A stretch of DNA of 64,000 bases from the NCBI GenBank assembly GCA_044239865.1, contig JBIIAO010000003.1, forward strand, positions 186,001 through 250,000, read 5' to 3'. Below the pieces are notes generated by a model. The model was not told where the DNA came from and did not search any database. It saw only the letters and a program-made list of their open reading frames with translations. The translations under genes were made by a program, and so were the position numbers. Position 1 is the stretch's first letter, and every line of letters starts with the position of its first letter. The stretch is from CAIZGX01 sp044239865 (GTDB lineage Bacteria; Bacteroidota; Bacteroidia; Flavobacteriales_D; Sanyastnellaceae). Positions 25,205 to 35,000 of the stretch are shown here, piece by piece.

Positions 25205-25226
25205 ACTCAGTCCTATAAAAACAATG

Positions 25227-25234
25227 TACTTTTG
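25227..25234 (+). promoter_or_regulatory. -7 promoter box of the argS operon
   Basis: TACTTTTG matches TAnnTTTG and lies 8 bases before the argS ATG, after the rpmE2 terminator. No TTG at the -33 position; the T run of the terminator occupies it. Confidence 0.45.
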
Positions 25235-25242
25235 TACTCCGT

Positions 25243-27036
25243 ATGAAAAACGTCGAAACCGCCTATCAATTGCTTCATTCAGCATTGAAGAATGTCTTTC
25301 TAAATAACTTCCAAATGGAAGTTTCTGACAGTGAAATCCAAATTCAAAAAACACGCAAAGAATTCGAAGGTGATTTAACCGTTGTTACCTTTCCATGGGT
25401 GAAGAAAATGGGAAAGTCACCGGAAGAGGTTGGACAAGTCATTGGTGAAGGACTTCAAAAAGAAGTCCAGTCAATTGAGCGTTTCAATGTGGTGAAAGGT
25501 TTTTTGAATCTTCATTTCAATGATTCATTTTGGGGAAATCAATTTCAAAATGTCACGCATCTTGAAAATTTCGGTCTTGCCCCGACGAATTCAAAACCCA
25601 GAGTTATGGTGGAATACGCTTCCCCAAACACCAACAAGCCACTGCATTTAGGACACCTTCGAAATATATTTTTAGGATATTCTGTTTCTGAAATTTTCAA
25701 AGCGAACGGTCATTCGGTTACGAAAGTTCAAGTGATCAACGACCGTGGAATTCACATCTGCAAAAGCATGATTGCTTGGATGGAGTCTGGTCTAAATGAA
25801 ACTCCAGAATCTTCCGGGATGAAAGGAGATAAGTTAGTTGGAAAGTACTACGTAGAATACGATAAGAAATTTAAGGCGCAAGTCGCTGATTTAATAGCGT
25901 CAGGTGTTTCAAAAGAAGACGCCGATGCTCAAGCTCCCATTGCTGTTGGCGCGCGTGAGATGTTGTTGAAATGGGAAAATAAAGACGAAGAAACATTGGC
26001 ATTGTGGTCGAAAATGAACGGATGGGTATACGCGGGATTCGACGTGACCTACAAGACCATGGGTGTAGATTTTGATAAATTATACTACGAAAGCGATACG
26101 TATATTTTAGGAAGAGACGAAGTGATGAAGGGATTGGAAAGCGGAGTGTTTTTCAAGAAAGATGACGGAAGTATTTGGATAGATTTAACAGGCGAAGGAT
26201 TAGACGAAAAAGTGGTTCTTCGGAAAGATGGAACCGCCATGTACATAACACAAGACATTGGCACCGCCATGTTGCGTTTCCGTGATTATCCGGATTCGTC
26301 TTCCTTGGTTTATACCGTGGGAAACGAACAGGACTACCACTTCAAAGTGCTCTTTAAAATATTGAAGAAGTTAGGTCTCGAGCAAGCGGAGAAGTGTTTC
26401 CACTTGAGCTACGGAATGGTTGAACTTCCCGAAGGTAAAATGAAAAGCAGGGAAGGAACCGTTGTAGACGCCGACGATATTATGGCCGAGATGAAGCAAG
26501 TGGCGAAAGAGGTGGCCGAGGAACAAGGTAAATTAGAAGGATTGTCAGATCAAGAAAAAGATCAATTGCATCACATCATCGGTATGAGCGCTTTGAAGTA
26601 TTTCTTGCTGCGCGTTGATCCGAAGAAAAGTATGCTCTTCGATCCAAAGGAAAGCATTGACTTCAACGGGAACACTGGCCCATTCATCCAATATGCCTAT
26701 GTCCGCACACAAGCCATTCTCAGAAAAGTTGAAGGAGAATTGAGTGAACTGAATTATACAGGAGAACTGCACGCAACCGAAAGGCAGCTGATCAAGCATT
26801 TGCTCGATCTTCCTGCCGCCTTTGACGATGCAACAAAAACCTATAATCCTGCTGTTCTTACCGCATACACGTACGAATTGGTTCGCGAGTTCAATAGCTT
26901 TTATCAGCAATGTGCCATTCTGCGCGAACCAAATAGCGACTTAAGAGTTTTTCGTTTAGCACTTACCAAACAAGTGGGTGAAGTGGTTAAGAAAACAATG
27001 AATGTATTGGGAATTGAAATGCCCGAAAGAATGTAA
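25243..27036 (+). CDS. argS: Arginyl-tRNA synthetase
   Basis: 597 residues, class Ia. An N-terminal tRNA D-loop-binding domain (about 1-110), the HIGH motif as H135-L-G-H138 with VEYASPNTNKPLHLGHLRN in two parts, a KMSK equivalent KMKSREGTVV, and a C-terminal DALR anticodon-binding domain (about 470-597, ending ERM). It charges tRNA-Arg in the cytosol. The ribB start follows its stop by only 2 bases. Confidence 0.97.
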   Translation: MKNVETAYQLLHSALKNVFLNNFQMEVSDSEIQIQKTRKEFEGDLTVVTFPWVKKMGKSPEEVGQVIGEGLQKEVQSIERFNVVKGFLNLHFNDSFWGNQFQNVTHLENFGLAPTNSKPRVMVEYASPNTNKPLHLGHLRNIFLGYSVSEIFKANGHSVTKVQVINDRGIHICKSMIAWMESGLNETPESSGMKGDKLVGKYYVEYDKKFKAQVADLIASGVSKEDADAQAPIAVGAREMLLKWENKDEETLALWSKMNGWVYAGFDVTYKTMGVDFDKLYYESDTYILGRDEVMKGLESGVFFKKDDGSIWIDLTGEGLDEKVVLRKDGTAMYITQDIGTAMLRFRDYPDSSSLVYTVGNEQDYHFKVLFKILKKLGLEQAEKCFHLSYGMVELPEGKMKSREGTVVDADDIMAEMKQVAKEVAEEQGKLEGLSDQEKDQLHHIIGMSALKYFLLRVDPKKSMLFDPKESIDFNGNTGPFIQYAYVRTQAILRKVEGELSELNYTGELHATERQLIKHLLDLPAAFDDATKTYNPAVLTAYTYELVREFNSFYQQCAILREPNSDLRVFRLALTKQVGEVVKKTMNVLGIEMPERM

Positions 27037-27038
27037 TT

Positions 27039-28091
27039 ATGTCAACAGCCGAAGTGAAATTGAACAGTATTGAAGAGGCCATTGCCGATTTTAAAAACGG
27101 TAAGGTGGTCATTGTTGTTGACGATGAGAATCGCGAGAACGAGGGTGATTTCATTGCCCCGGCCGAAATTGTTACGCCAGAGGTCATCAACTTCATGACG
27201 AAATTTGGAAGAGGGCTAATCTGCGTGGCATTAACCCAGGACCGCTGTGAAGAATTGAATTTAGACCTCATGGTTTCCAACAACACCGATCCACATAAAA
27301 CAGCATTCACCGTTTCAGTAGACCTAATTGGGAACGGTTGCACAACCGGAATTAGCGCGCACGACAGATCGAAAACAATTCAAGCGTTAATAGACCCAAG
27401 TACGCGTCCTGAAGACCTTGGAAGACCTGGACATATTTTCCCACTTATCGCGAAAGAGGGTGGAGTGCTTAGAAGAACAGGACACACCGAAGCAACTGTA
27501 GATTTAGCTCGTTTGTGTGGAATGAAACCTGCCGGAGCCCTAGTGGAAATTATGAACGATGACGGAACCATGGCGCGTCTTCCACAATTGTTAGAGATTG
27601 CGAAAGAATTAGATTTGAAAATCATTTCAATCGAATCTCTCGTGGCTTATCGCCTTCAACGTGAAACGCTCATTGAAGAAACCAGAAGAGAGAATAGAAA
27701 TTGGTTGGGAATGGACGTGGAAGTGATTCACTTCGCAAGTGAATCACATCAAAGAAATCATGCCGCTTTGAAATTCGGTAATTGGAGTGAAGAAGAGGCT
27801 ATTCCTGTTCGTGTCCAAGCGGTTTCGTCTTACGGAGATTTCATAGATGTACTTCTTCAACAACACAATTCGCTCAATAGCTCTCTGCAAACCATTCAAG
27901 CAGAAGGTAGAGGTTTGCTTGTTTTACTGGAAAATGAAAAGAGTAACAACGACGATCGTGACTTCGGAATTGGCGCGCAAATTATTCGTGCATTAAACGT
28001 TTCGAAGATGAAATTAATTTCATCGTCTCAGATCAAACGAAGCGCGCTTGAAGGATATGGTTTAGAAATTTCAGAATACATTACGCTTTAA
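27039..28091 (+). CDS. ribB: 3,4-dihydroxy-2-butanone-4-phosphate synthase with degenerate GTP cyclohydrolase II domain
   Basis: 350 residues. Residues about 10-205 are a full RibB domain: DDENRENEGD (28-37) binds metal and substrate and RTGHTEATVDLARL is the second active-site segment. It turns ribulose 5-phosphate into the four-carbon unit of riboflavin. Residues about 215-350 align with GTP cyclohydrolase II in outline (VRVQAVSSYGDF, LLVLLENE, DFGIGAQIIRAL) but the zinc Cys cluster and the GDxxxSxxCDC motif are absent, so this half should not open GTP. A separate RibA is expected elsewhere. In the argS-def operon. Confidence 0.9.
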   Translation: MSTAEVKLNSIEEAIADFKNGKVVIVVDDENRENEGDFIAPAEIVTPEVINFMTKFGRGLICVALTQDRCEELNLDLMVSNNTDPHKTAFTVSVDLIGNGCTTGISAHDRSKTIQALIDPSTRPEDLGRPGHIFPLIAKEGGVLRRTGHTEATVDLARLCGMKPAGALVEIMNDDGTMARLPQLLEIAKELDLKIISIESLVAYRLQRETLIEETRRENRNWLGMDVEVIHFASESHQRNHAALKFGNWSEEEAIPVRVQAVSSYGDFIDVLLQQHNSLNSSLQTIQAEGRGLLVLLENEKSNNDDRDFGIGAQIIRALNVSKMKLISSSQIKRSALEGYGLEISEYITL

Positions 28092-28101
28092 TATTGAAGT
28101 T

Positions 28102-28668
28102 ATGATTTTGCCTGTAATCGCTTACGGAGATCCCGTTCTAAAGAAAAAAGCAGATGACATTAGTGAGGATTATCCCAACCTCAAGGAACTCATTGAAAAC
28201 ATGTTCGAAACCATGTATGCATCTAACGGAGTGGGTATAGCGGCACCTCAAATCGGACGCTCCATTCGTTTGTTTGTTATCGATGCCTCAGCAGTTGCTG
28301 AAGGAGAAGACGGAGATCCTTCGTGCGAAGATTTTAAACGTGTTTTCATAAACCCCATACTCTTCGAAGAGTCTGGGACTGAATGGATTTGCGAAGAAGG
28401 GTGCCTCTCTATTCCAAAAATTCGCGAAGACGTGAAGCGCAAGCCGAAATTGAAAATCGAATACTACGACGAGAATTGGGAGTTGTATGAAGAAGAGTTA
28501 GAGGGATTCGCTGCACGTGTGGTTCAACATGAATACGATCACATTGAAGGAATTCTTTTTACAGATCGAATCAATCCACTGCGCAAGCAACTGCTTAAAG
28601 GAAAACTTCGCGACATTCAGAAAGGAAATATTTCCACCGACTACAGAATGAAATTTTACAAAGGATGA
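28102..28668 (+). CDS. def: Peptide deformylase
   Basis: 188 residues. All three motifs are present: GVGIAAPQIG (43-52), EEGCLSIP with metal ligand Cys101, and Q142-HEYDH (143-147) with two His ligands and the catalytic Glu. It removes the formyl group from new proteins at the ribosome. The next gene overlaps its stop by 4 bases. Confidence 0.96.
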   Translation: MILPVIAYGDPVLKKKADDISEDYPNLKELIENMFETMYASNGVGIAAPQIGRSIRLFVIDASAVAEGEDGDPSCEDFKRVFINPILFEESGTEWICEEGCLSIPKIREDVKRKPKLKIEYYDENWELYEEELEGFAARVVQHEYDHIEGILFTDRINPLRKQLLKGKLRDIQKGNISTDYRMKFYKG

Positions 28669-29213
28669 GAACATTATTTTTTATAGTTATTTCAGCAATC
28701 GTATTTGCTTCTTGCGGAAACAAAACAGCAGAAGCGCCCAAGGAAAAGAAAATCAACGGTGATTCGTTGTTGAAAGTGGTAACTGATTTCGATGCGAATA
28801 TCAAAGCAGGAAATCCAATCGTAAAAATGTCGCGAGAACAATTGAAAGGAGTTGTCGGTGCGTACAAAGAACTTGCTCTGATTACAACGGATAGAAAGAC
28901 CCAAGTCATGTACTTTGAAAAAGCTGGCAGCATTAGCGGTGAAGCACACTTCAACGAAGAAGTGAGGAGCTGCTTCGAAAACGCATTCGCATTGGAAAAC
29001 GATAAAGAAAAACTTGCAGAGCTTCACTATACCTATGCATTCATTAACGACGCGAAACTAAAGCAATTCGATATCGCTCGTCAAGAATATCAGCTTCTCA
29101 TGACCGATTTCGCCTCCTCTTTTTGGGCGGAGCAAGCAAAAATGGCATTAGAAGTTTTAGGTAAATCTGACGAGGAGATTTTAGCAACTTTTAAAGCCAA
29201 GAATAATTTGTAA
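28665..29213 (+). CDS. Predicted lipoprotein with TPR-like helices
   Basis: 182 residues. The signal ends in a lipobox with Cys17 (IVFASC), followed by a short Lys/Glu linker. The rest is helical, with pair-like repeats (MYFEKAGSISGEAHFNEEVRSCFENAF split by turns; LAELHYTYAFINDAKLKQFDIARQEYQLL; FWAEQAKMALEVLG) resembling tetratricopeptide units as in BamD-like proteins. Function unknown. It overlaps def by 4 bases and precedes the AlkB-like gene by 16. Confidence 0.8.
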   Translation: MRTLFFIVISAIVFASCGNKTAEAPKEKKINGDSLLKVVTDFDANIKAGNPIVKMSREQLKGVVGAYKELALITTDRKTQVMYFEKAGSISGEAHFNEEVRSCFENAFALENDKEKLAELHYTYAFINDAKLKQFDIARQEYQLLMTDFASSFWAEQAKMALEVLGKSDEEILATFKAKNNL

Positions 29214-29217
29214 TGAT

Positions 29218-29225
29218 TAAATTTG
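29218..29225 (+). promoter_or_regulatory. -7 box directly before the AlkB-like gene
   Basis: TAAATTTG matches TAnnTTTG and ends 4 bases before the ATG at 29230, the same distance as at 2402-2416. No good -33 TTG is seen. It could give a leaderless message separate from the argS operon. Confidence 0.35.
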
Positions 29226-29229
29226 AGGT

Positions 29230-30240
29230 ATGCGGCATCTCAAATATTTGTTGGCCTTTGTTCTTCCGGCGTTAGCGCTCTCAGGGTTTATATGGGGGAA
29301 CATCTTTTCGTTCTTTACCCTTCTATTTGCCTTTGGCTTAATTCCATTCTTCGAATGGAAGTGGAGCCCCGTTCATTCAAACGTTCAGGCTGAAGGGTTA
29401 AAAAACAAAATTTGGTTCAAATTGCTTTTGTATCTGACACTTCCAGTCCAATTGATTTTACTGGCCTACTATTTCCCTGCTCAGCTTACTCCGAATGTTA
29501 ATGCGTTTACTTGGATTGGAAACGTTTCAGCTATGGGTGTTATGTGCGGTGTCTTCGGAATAAATGTCGCTCATGAATTGGGACATTCACCCAAATTATT
29601 TGATCGATTTGTTGCACGGATGCTTCTGGGAACTTCGCTCTACATGCATTTTTATGTTGAACACAACAAGGGTCATCACAAATGGATTGGTACCCTTCAA
29701 GATCCAGCAACAGCCCGAAAGAATGAGTCTGTTTATGCTTTCTGGTTGCGTGTTATTCCCGGTAGTTTTATTTCAGCATGGAAGATCTCAAAGAATGAAT
29801 GCATGCGCAAAAACAGATCTTTCTTATTCAATGAAACTTTGATTTACATGTTGTTTCAGGTAGGCATATGTGTGGCAATTTTTATTTGGAATCCGATATC
29901 TCTCCTGTCATTCTTATTAGCGTCCTTATTAGGTGCTATGTTACTCGAAACAGTTAATTATATTGAGCATTACGGATTGACACGGAATAAGGTAAGTGAG
30001 CACAGATATGAGCAAGTTGCGCCTGAGCATAGCTGGAATTCAGATCACGTTTTGGGTCGAGCCGTTTTGTTTGAATTAAGCAGACACAGCGATCACCATG
30101 CGAATCCTGAACGTCCGTATCAAGATTTGAGATCTTTACAAGCTTCAAAGCAGCTGCCATACGGATATCCTGCGATGATGGTATTGGCCTTGTTTCCAGG
30201 GAAATGGTTTCAACTCATGAATCCACTTTTAAACGATTGA
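29230..30240 (+). CDS. AlkB-like membrane di-iron monooxygenase/hydroxylase
   Basis: 336 residues with about six membrane helices. The histidine boxes HELGH (115-119), HNKGHH (145-150) and HSDHH (276-280) plus the NYIEHYG signature (243-249) put it in the AlkB alkane 1-monooxygenase branch of membrane fatty-acid desaturase-like enzymes, which place a hydroxyl on terminal carbons with O2 and rubredoxin. It is shorter than the Pseudomonas AlkB and has no rubredoxin gene next to it. In this setting, at the end of a housekeeping operon, fatty acids or membrane lipids are as likely a substrate as alkanes. Confidence 0.88.
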   Translation: MRHLKYLLAFVLPALALSGFIWGNIFSFFTLLFAFGLIPFFEWKWSPVHSNVQAEGLKNKIWFKLLLYLTLPVQLILLAYYFPAQLTPNVNAFTWIGNVSAMGVMCGVFGINVAHELGHSPKLFDRFVARMLLGTSLYMHFYVEHNKGHHKWIGTLQDPATARKNESVYAFWLRVIPGSFISAWKISKNECMRKNRSFLFNETLIYMLFQVGICVAIFIWNPISLLSFLLASLLGAMLLETVNYIEHYGLTRNKVSEHRYEQVAPEHSWNSDHVLGRAVLFELSRHSDHHANPERPYQDLRSLQASKQLPYGYPAMMVLALFPGKWFQLMNPLLND

Positions 30241-30261
30241 AAAGAAAATGAAAAAAAAGTC

Positions 30262-30291
30262 TTGTTGAATAGCAAGTTCTTTTTATTTTTG
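30262..30291 (+). promoter_or_regulatory. Promoter of the tRNA genes
   Basis: TTG at 30262-30264, 19-base spacer, TATTTTTG at 30284-30291; the tRNA-Gly begins 26 bases downstream. Confidence 0.6.
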
Positions 30292-30316
30292 CAATCCAAA
30301 AGTTCTTTATAGTTAA

Positions 30317-30389
30317 GCGAGAGTAGCTCAGTTGGTAGAGCATAACCTTGCCAAGGTTAGGGTCGCGAGTTCGAGTCTCGTCTCTCGCT
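30317..30389 (+). tRNA. tRNA-Gly(GCC)
   Basis: 73 bases. Acceptor arms GCGAGAG and CTCTCGC pair fully, the D arm has AGCTCAGTTGGTAGAGC, anticodon loop TTGCCAA between TAACC and GGTTA gives GCC, and the T loop is TTCGAGT. CCA is not encoded. Confidence 0.97.
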
Positions 30390-30397
30390 CAAGTTCT

Positions 30398-30430
30398 AAA
30401 AAGCCTGATTGATTGTCAGGTTTTTTTTTA
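30398..30430 (+). terminator. Terminator after tRNA-Gly
   Basis: CCTGA/TCAGG stem with a seven-base loop, extended by A and T runs, followed by nine or more T. It implies that the tRNA-Leu is made from a separate start or by read-through. Confidence 0.75.
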
Positions 30431-30442
30431 TCTGAGTGTTTT

Positions 30443-30527
30443 GCCCGGATGGTGGAATCGGTAGACACGCAGGACTTAAAATCCTGTGACCATTGCGGTC
30501 GTGTGGGTTCAAGTCCCACTCCGGGTA
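30443..30527 (+). tRNA. tRNA-Leu(UAA)
   Basis: 85 bases with a long variable arm. Acceptor GCCCGGA pairs with TCCGGGT (a G-U first pair), anticodon stem CAGGA/TCCTG with loop CTTAAAA gives UAA, and GGTTCAAGTCC is the T arm. Discriminator A; CCA not encoded. Confidence 0.97.
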
Positions 30528-30551
30528 CAAAAGCGAGCAATCGCACAAACT

Positions 30552-30583
30552 AAATCCTTGAAGAAATTCAAGGATTTTTTTAT
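30552..30583 (+). terminator. Terminator after tRNA-Leu
   Basis: AAATCCTTGAA and TTCAAGGATTT with loop GAAA, then a T run. It ends only a few bases before the acyltransferase ATG at 30590. Confidence 0.85.
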
Positions 30584-30589
30584 TTAACA

Positions 30590-31600
30590 ATGGAAGCAAC
30601 AACCAATCCGATAGGACTCTTAAATGCCCTGCGAGGTATAGCCGCATGGATGGTATGTATGTTTCATTCCGCATTCATTATTAAACCATTTTATCCAGAA
30701 CTGCTTCCTTTTTTATATTGGGGACAAGAAGGAGTCTATGTTTTTTTTGTAATTAGCGGGGTTGTTCTTCCTTGGTCCATGGAGCAAGGAAAATACAGTT
30801 TCAAGAATTTAGATAAATTTTTATTGAAACGAATCATTCGATTGTATCCACCTTTCATTATTTCTGTGCTCGTATTCATTTTAGGCATCTGGATCGTGAA
30901 AGACAATCGTTCATTCTACGATGTCGAAATCCTTGAGCGTTTCATGGACAGTGTTACTTTTTTAGTCCCCTTCAAAGAATCGAAGTGGGTGATAGAAGTT
31001 TACTGGACGTTGTTTGTCGAGTTTCAATACTATATCTACCTGGCGCTGATATTTCCTTTTCTGGCGAGCAATAAGCTTTCTGTTCGGTTAATAGCCTATT
31101 ACGGAACGCTAGCATTGACCTTCCTTTCGCATTTTTTTGTGCCGGTGCATACCAAAGAAAATGTGTTCTTCCATTTACCCGTATTTGCTCTCGGATTTTC
31201 GCTTTTCCTTTACTATAAAAAGAATATTTCGAAATTGGAATTTTGGTGCGGTGTAATCGCAGCGCTCTGCGTTGGACTATTCAACATAAACGATCAACTG
31301 GTTTTAGGCACGCACATTACCATTGTAGCTGGACTTACTTTCGTGGCTATCTATTTCATCAAACGCGGCCCGAAATGGTTGAATTTCATCGGCGATGTTT
31401 CCTATTCCTACTATTTGTTCCATTTGTTTTTCGTGTCGTTTATTTACGGATACTTTTATCACGAATCCCAAGACCCGAAGTTGGTTTGGGTTGTCTTTGT
31501 TGCTATTCAGGCCTACGCTGTTTTAGGAGCTTGGATAATGTATGAACTTATTGAAAAGCCTTCTTTGGCCTGGACTAAGAAGATTCGTTACCGCTCTTAG
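30590..31600 (+). CDS. Acyltransferase family 3 membrane protein (OafA-like)
   Basis: 336 residues, about ten membrane helices. The N-terminus LNALRGIAAWMVCMFHSAF carries the family Arg and His (RG...FH), KRIIRLYPPFI is the second signature, and YWTLFVEFQYYI the third. The family moves acetyl or other acyl groups across the membrane to sugars of O-antigen or peptidoglycan. The start sits right behind a terminator hairpin and no promoter is visible between, so its expression source is unclear. Confidence 0.88.
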   Translation: MEATTNPIGLLNALRGIAAWMVCMFHSAFIIKPFYPELLPFLYWGQEGVYVFFVISGVVLPWSMEQGKYSFKNLDKFLLKRIIRLYPPFIISVLVFILGIWIVKDNRSFYDVEILERFMDSVTFLVPFKESKWVIEVYWTLFVEFQYYIYLALIFPFLASNKLSVRLIAYYGTLALTFLSHFFVPVHTKENVFFHLPVFALGFSLFLYYKKNISKLEFWCGVIAALCVGLFNINDQLVLGTHITIVAGLTFVAIYFIKRGPKWLNFIGDVSYSYYLFHLFFVSFIYGYFYHESQDPKLVWVVFVAIQAYAVLGAWIMYELIEKPSLAWTKKIRYRS

Positions 31601-31633
31601 GAACATTTCAACGACTCTGTTGTTGTTCCATTT

Positions 31634-32092
31634 ATGAAAGTATATCGTTTATCTACCGAGACATTTATTCCGGCATCTCACGAAACTGTTTGGAATTATT
31701 TCGCAACGCCCATCAATCTGAACGAAATGACTCCGCCTGATATGAGTTTCGAAATTCTAACCGATGTGGAAGGAGTGAAGATGTATGCGGGAATGATCAT
31801 ACAATACAAAGTTCGTCCGTTGTTGAATATCCCAATGGGATGGACCACAGAGATTACCCATTGTGAGGAAGGAAAATACTTTGTAGACGAACAGCGTTTT
31901 GGTCCTTATGCTTTGTGGCATCACCAACATCACTTCGAAGCGGTAGAAGGCGGAGTTAAGATGACCGACACCATTCATTATGCTATAGGAATGGGAGTCC
32001 TAGGTCGAATAGCTTACGCTGTTTATGTGAAGAATAGATTAGAAGGAATTTTTTCCTACCGAGAAAAACGCGTGAAGGAAATTTTCGGTTAG
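31634..32092 (+). CDS. SRPBCC-family ligand-binding protein
   Basis: 152 residues in the START/Bet v1-like fold: YRLSTETFIPASHETVWNYF is the first strand and helix, PPDMSFEIL and WTTEITHCEEGKYFVDEQ follow, and the C-terminal helix is NRLEGIFSYREKRVKEIF. Proteins of this type bind hydrophobic molecules; the ligand is unknown and small relatives are often listed as cell-division inhibitor-like without proof. It follows the acyltransferase by 33 bases and overlaps the convergent T9SS gene by 4. Confidence 0.85.
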   Translation: MKVYRLSTETFIPASHETVWNYFATPINLNEMTPPDMSFEILTDVEGVKMYAGMIIQYKVRPLLNIPMGWTTEITHCEEGKYFVDEQRFGPYALWHHQHHFEAVEGGVKMTDTIHYAIGMGVLGRIAYAVYVKNRLEGIFSYREKRVKEIFG

Positions 32093-35000
32093 TGAGAAAC
32101 AATTAGTTTCTTCACTTCGGTATTTTCTTCCGTTTGAATTTCAACATGAAATATTCCTGAAGAGAAGTTTGAAGTATTTAGTTCGAATCGAACCTTGCCG
32201 TTCACAAAAACATCTTCGACCTTCCTGCCACTTAAATCATAAACGCGAATACGCTCAATGGCCTTATTCGAAGAAATAGAGCAATTGTTTTGTGTTGGAT
32301 TGGGGAAGAGGAGTGTTCCATTTACTTCATCAATCTGTTCTGTGGCGTTTCTGTTGTTGTTTTCTGAAGTAAATCCAGAAAGAGGCGCAATGCACATGGT
32401 GTAAGTGTTTCCGTAGCTTCCAGCTCCGTACGAGAAAACGGGTGCGCAGTCTACAGCGTAGCTCGTGCCGTATTCCAAAAGAGAAACATTTCCAATATTC
32501 AAGTAGTTAGTAGCATTCAAGACGTTATGCTGAATGGCGCTTCCAACAGGCGTTCCAGCAGCATCGAGTTTTTGAAAACGCCATGTCCATCCGCTAGCGC
32601 CAAACACAAACGGTGTTCCACCAATAAATGAAACGCGAGGCTTTGTAGTCACAATGCAGCGATCTGTAAAGCGAAGAACTGATAAAGGTTGATTGGTAAT
32701 TTGAATATTACACAGCGATGTTGAAGGAAGTGTGATCACTTCTGTTTGTCCGTTGCCGTTGCTCAAATTGTAAATATTACTCACGGTAATTTCATAGTTC
32801 GAATTGAAATGCAAACTTGGAAATACCGAACTTAAAATAAGGTGCGGATTGCTTTGGTTTTTGATAGCGTTCTGCCCAAGGCCTGTACCTGACGTTCCGT
32901 GCAATTGAAAACGGTAGGTCGCGCCAGTAGCGGGTTGCGCCTTAAAGAATTGTCCCATGCTGAGGTTTGAACTCGGATTGTTTCCGCAAGCGCCTCTTTT
33001 CAATTGACGAACACAGAGTGTGTATACCCCTGAACCAATAAGATCATTTGTTGAAATAATTCCAACGAAATAGGTCTGTCCAGCGATAAGATTCGAGGTG
33101 TTTAAAATTTCGTTTCCAGTTGAAGTTAAATCCTCCGAATCGATCAAATCGTAATTCGCATTTCGAAGCTCAATGCGAATGTTTTCTGTGCTGTTTGCTG
33201 AAATACTAGCGCCCGTTGTCGCTGCTGTGAAGCGTCCCCATTTATCATGTTTGTTCGAGTTGTTCACTCCGAATGCCGCTGTTGGCCAGCTGTTCAGAAG
33301 GCTTCCGTTAAGGGTGTTGCAAACAGGATAGTACGTCGCGTTAATCAAAAGTGCATTACTTGGATCTTCACCAATACTCGGACAAACCCAAGTGGCTGTT
33401 GTGTTGAAAGCATTGTTCGTCAATGCGTCAATCCAAATGGAATATGAATTTCCACCGACTAAATACATGTAGAAATTCCCTAAATTGCTTTCAACACAAG
33501 TTGCGTTCGAGTAGTTGCAAATCCCGTCATTTTCCTTGTATGAAACGGCGAGGTTCAGCGAATTAGAAGAAAAGTTCAACGCATAAGTTCCGGTGTAATT
33601 CGGAGTAAAATTGAAAATGAATTCGCGTCCAACAGCGCTTCCACAGCCGATTTCAGAAAGGGATCCATTTCCTCCAAAAGAAAAAGAATAAGTGCTTGTA
33701 CATTCCAACGCAGCCGCTGTTGAGCAATTTGGAACATTCCAGTTCGTGGTGAAGGAAATACCGTCGCTCCATAAGCTGTGATCTACTTGTCCGCAATCTT
33801 GACGAACATACACGTAGTACGTGGTATTCTCCTGAAGGTTTGAAAGGGGAGTGGCAGTGAAAGGCACGCCGTATATCGTAGCATTTGTAATATTAAGCGC
33901 ATTAATGTCTGTTCCTAAATTTGTAGTGCTCACCAGCACGTCAAAAGCTCCTGTTGCATTCAACGAAGTCCATTGCACAAACGCTCCGGAAGACGTTATG
34001 TTGGAAATGTTTGCTGCAAGCGGTGTTGAACAAGTTGGATTGCTCAAACAAAAAGTAAAATCGCCCGATGCGTTTTGCAAACTGAAAAATTGAAGGTAGT
34101 AGGTCGTTCCGGCGTTAAGTCCTTCAACAACAGTTCCTCCAACGCTAGATGCATTTGGACTGCAGAATACAGAAGTTAAATTCCCACAAGAGCCGACGTA
34201 GACAGCAACACCAATATCTGCTGTTGATGAGGCGTTCAGGACTAATTCAATGTCACCATCTACAGGCATAAAGGTGTACCACACATCATTGAAAGTGTTG
34301 AATGCAGAAATGCAATTGGGTTGAATATTCGATGGAGTTGCACAAGAAGTTGAATTCATTTGCATGCCTGCGCATACTGCATTACTTACGTTTCCTAGCG
34401 CTAATGCTTGATTGCAATTGTCGTTCGATGGCAACGCGCAAAGGGGAGCACAACTGGCATTCAATATGAAATTGTAACTGGTGCTAGGCTGCGTATTTGC
34501 GTGTACTCGAATGAAATAATTTGTTCCAGAAAACGCATTGAAAGATATGTAAGAAGAAGATCCGTTCGATTCGCACAAAGGGTTGTCGTCATTTGCTGCA
34601 ACGCAGCTCAAGTTCGAACAATCACCAGAATAAACTGAAAGCTGCGAGTCGAAAAGCGTTGAGCCGCATGTTGAAAGGGTGACATAGGAATCGTTTCCAG
34701 TGAATGAATACCACACGCCATCTTCCCCGTTTCCTTGCGCTAAACAATTCGGCACGTTGTCAAGTGTAGCTCCATTCAAGGTGCCTGAAAGACTGCTTCC
34801 GCAAGAAATGTTTTGCGCATTCGTGCAATCATCGTTCGAAGGCGCTTGTTGTGCGCAGTTAATTGAAATGGAACCGCCAAGACTTGCAGAACTAGACTGA
34901 AGGTCTACACAGAAAACGTAAAAAGTTCCCGTCGAAAGGTAAATAAAATCTGTTGATGAGCTTCCAGAATATATTCCTAAACAATTCCAGTTCGTTCCGA

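Noticed and set aside
30262..30287. Terminator of the AlkB-like gene (CTTG/CAAG hairpin with T run)
   Set aside because: Four-base stem only; the T-rich stretch is better read as part of the tRNA promoter.
30317..30527. tRNA genes as integration site of a genomic island
   Set aside because: No repeated tRNA 3' end and no integrase beside them were seen.
30328..30674. Minus-strand frames across the two tRNA genes
   Set aside because: They are reverse readings of tRNA and terminator sequence, with tRNA-derived peptides often mistaken for proteins.
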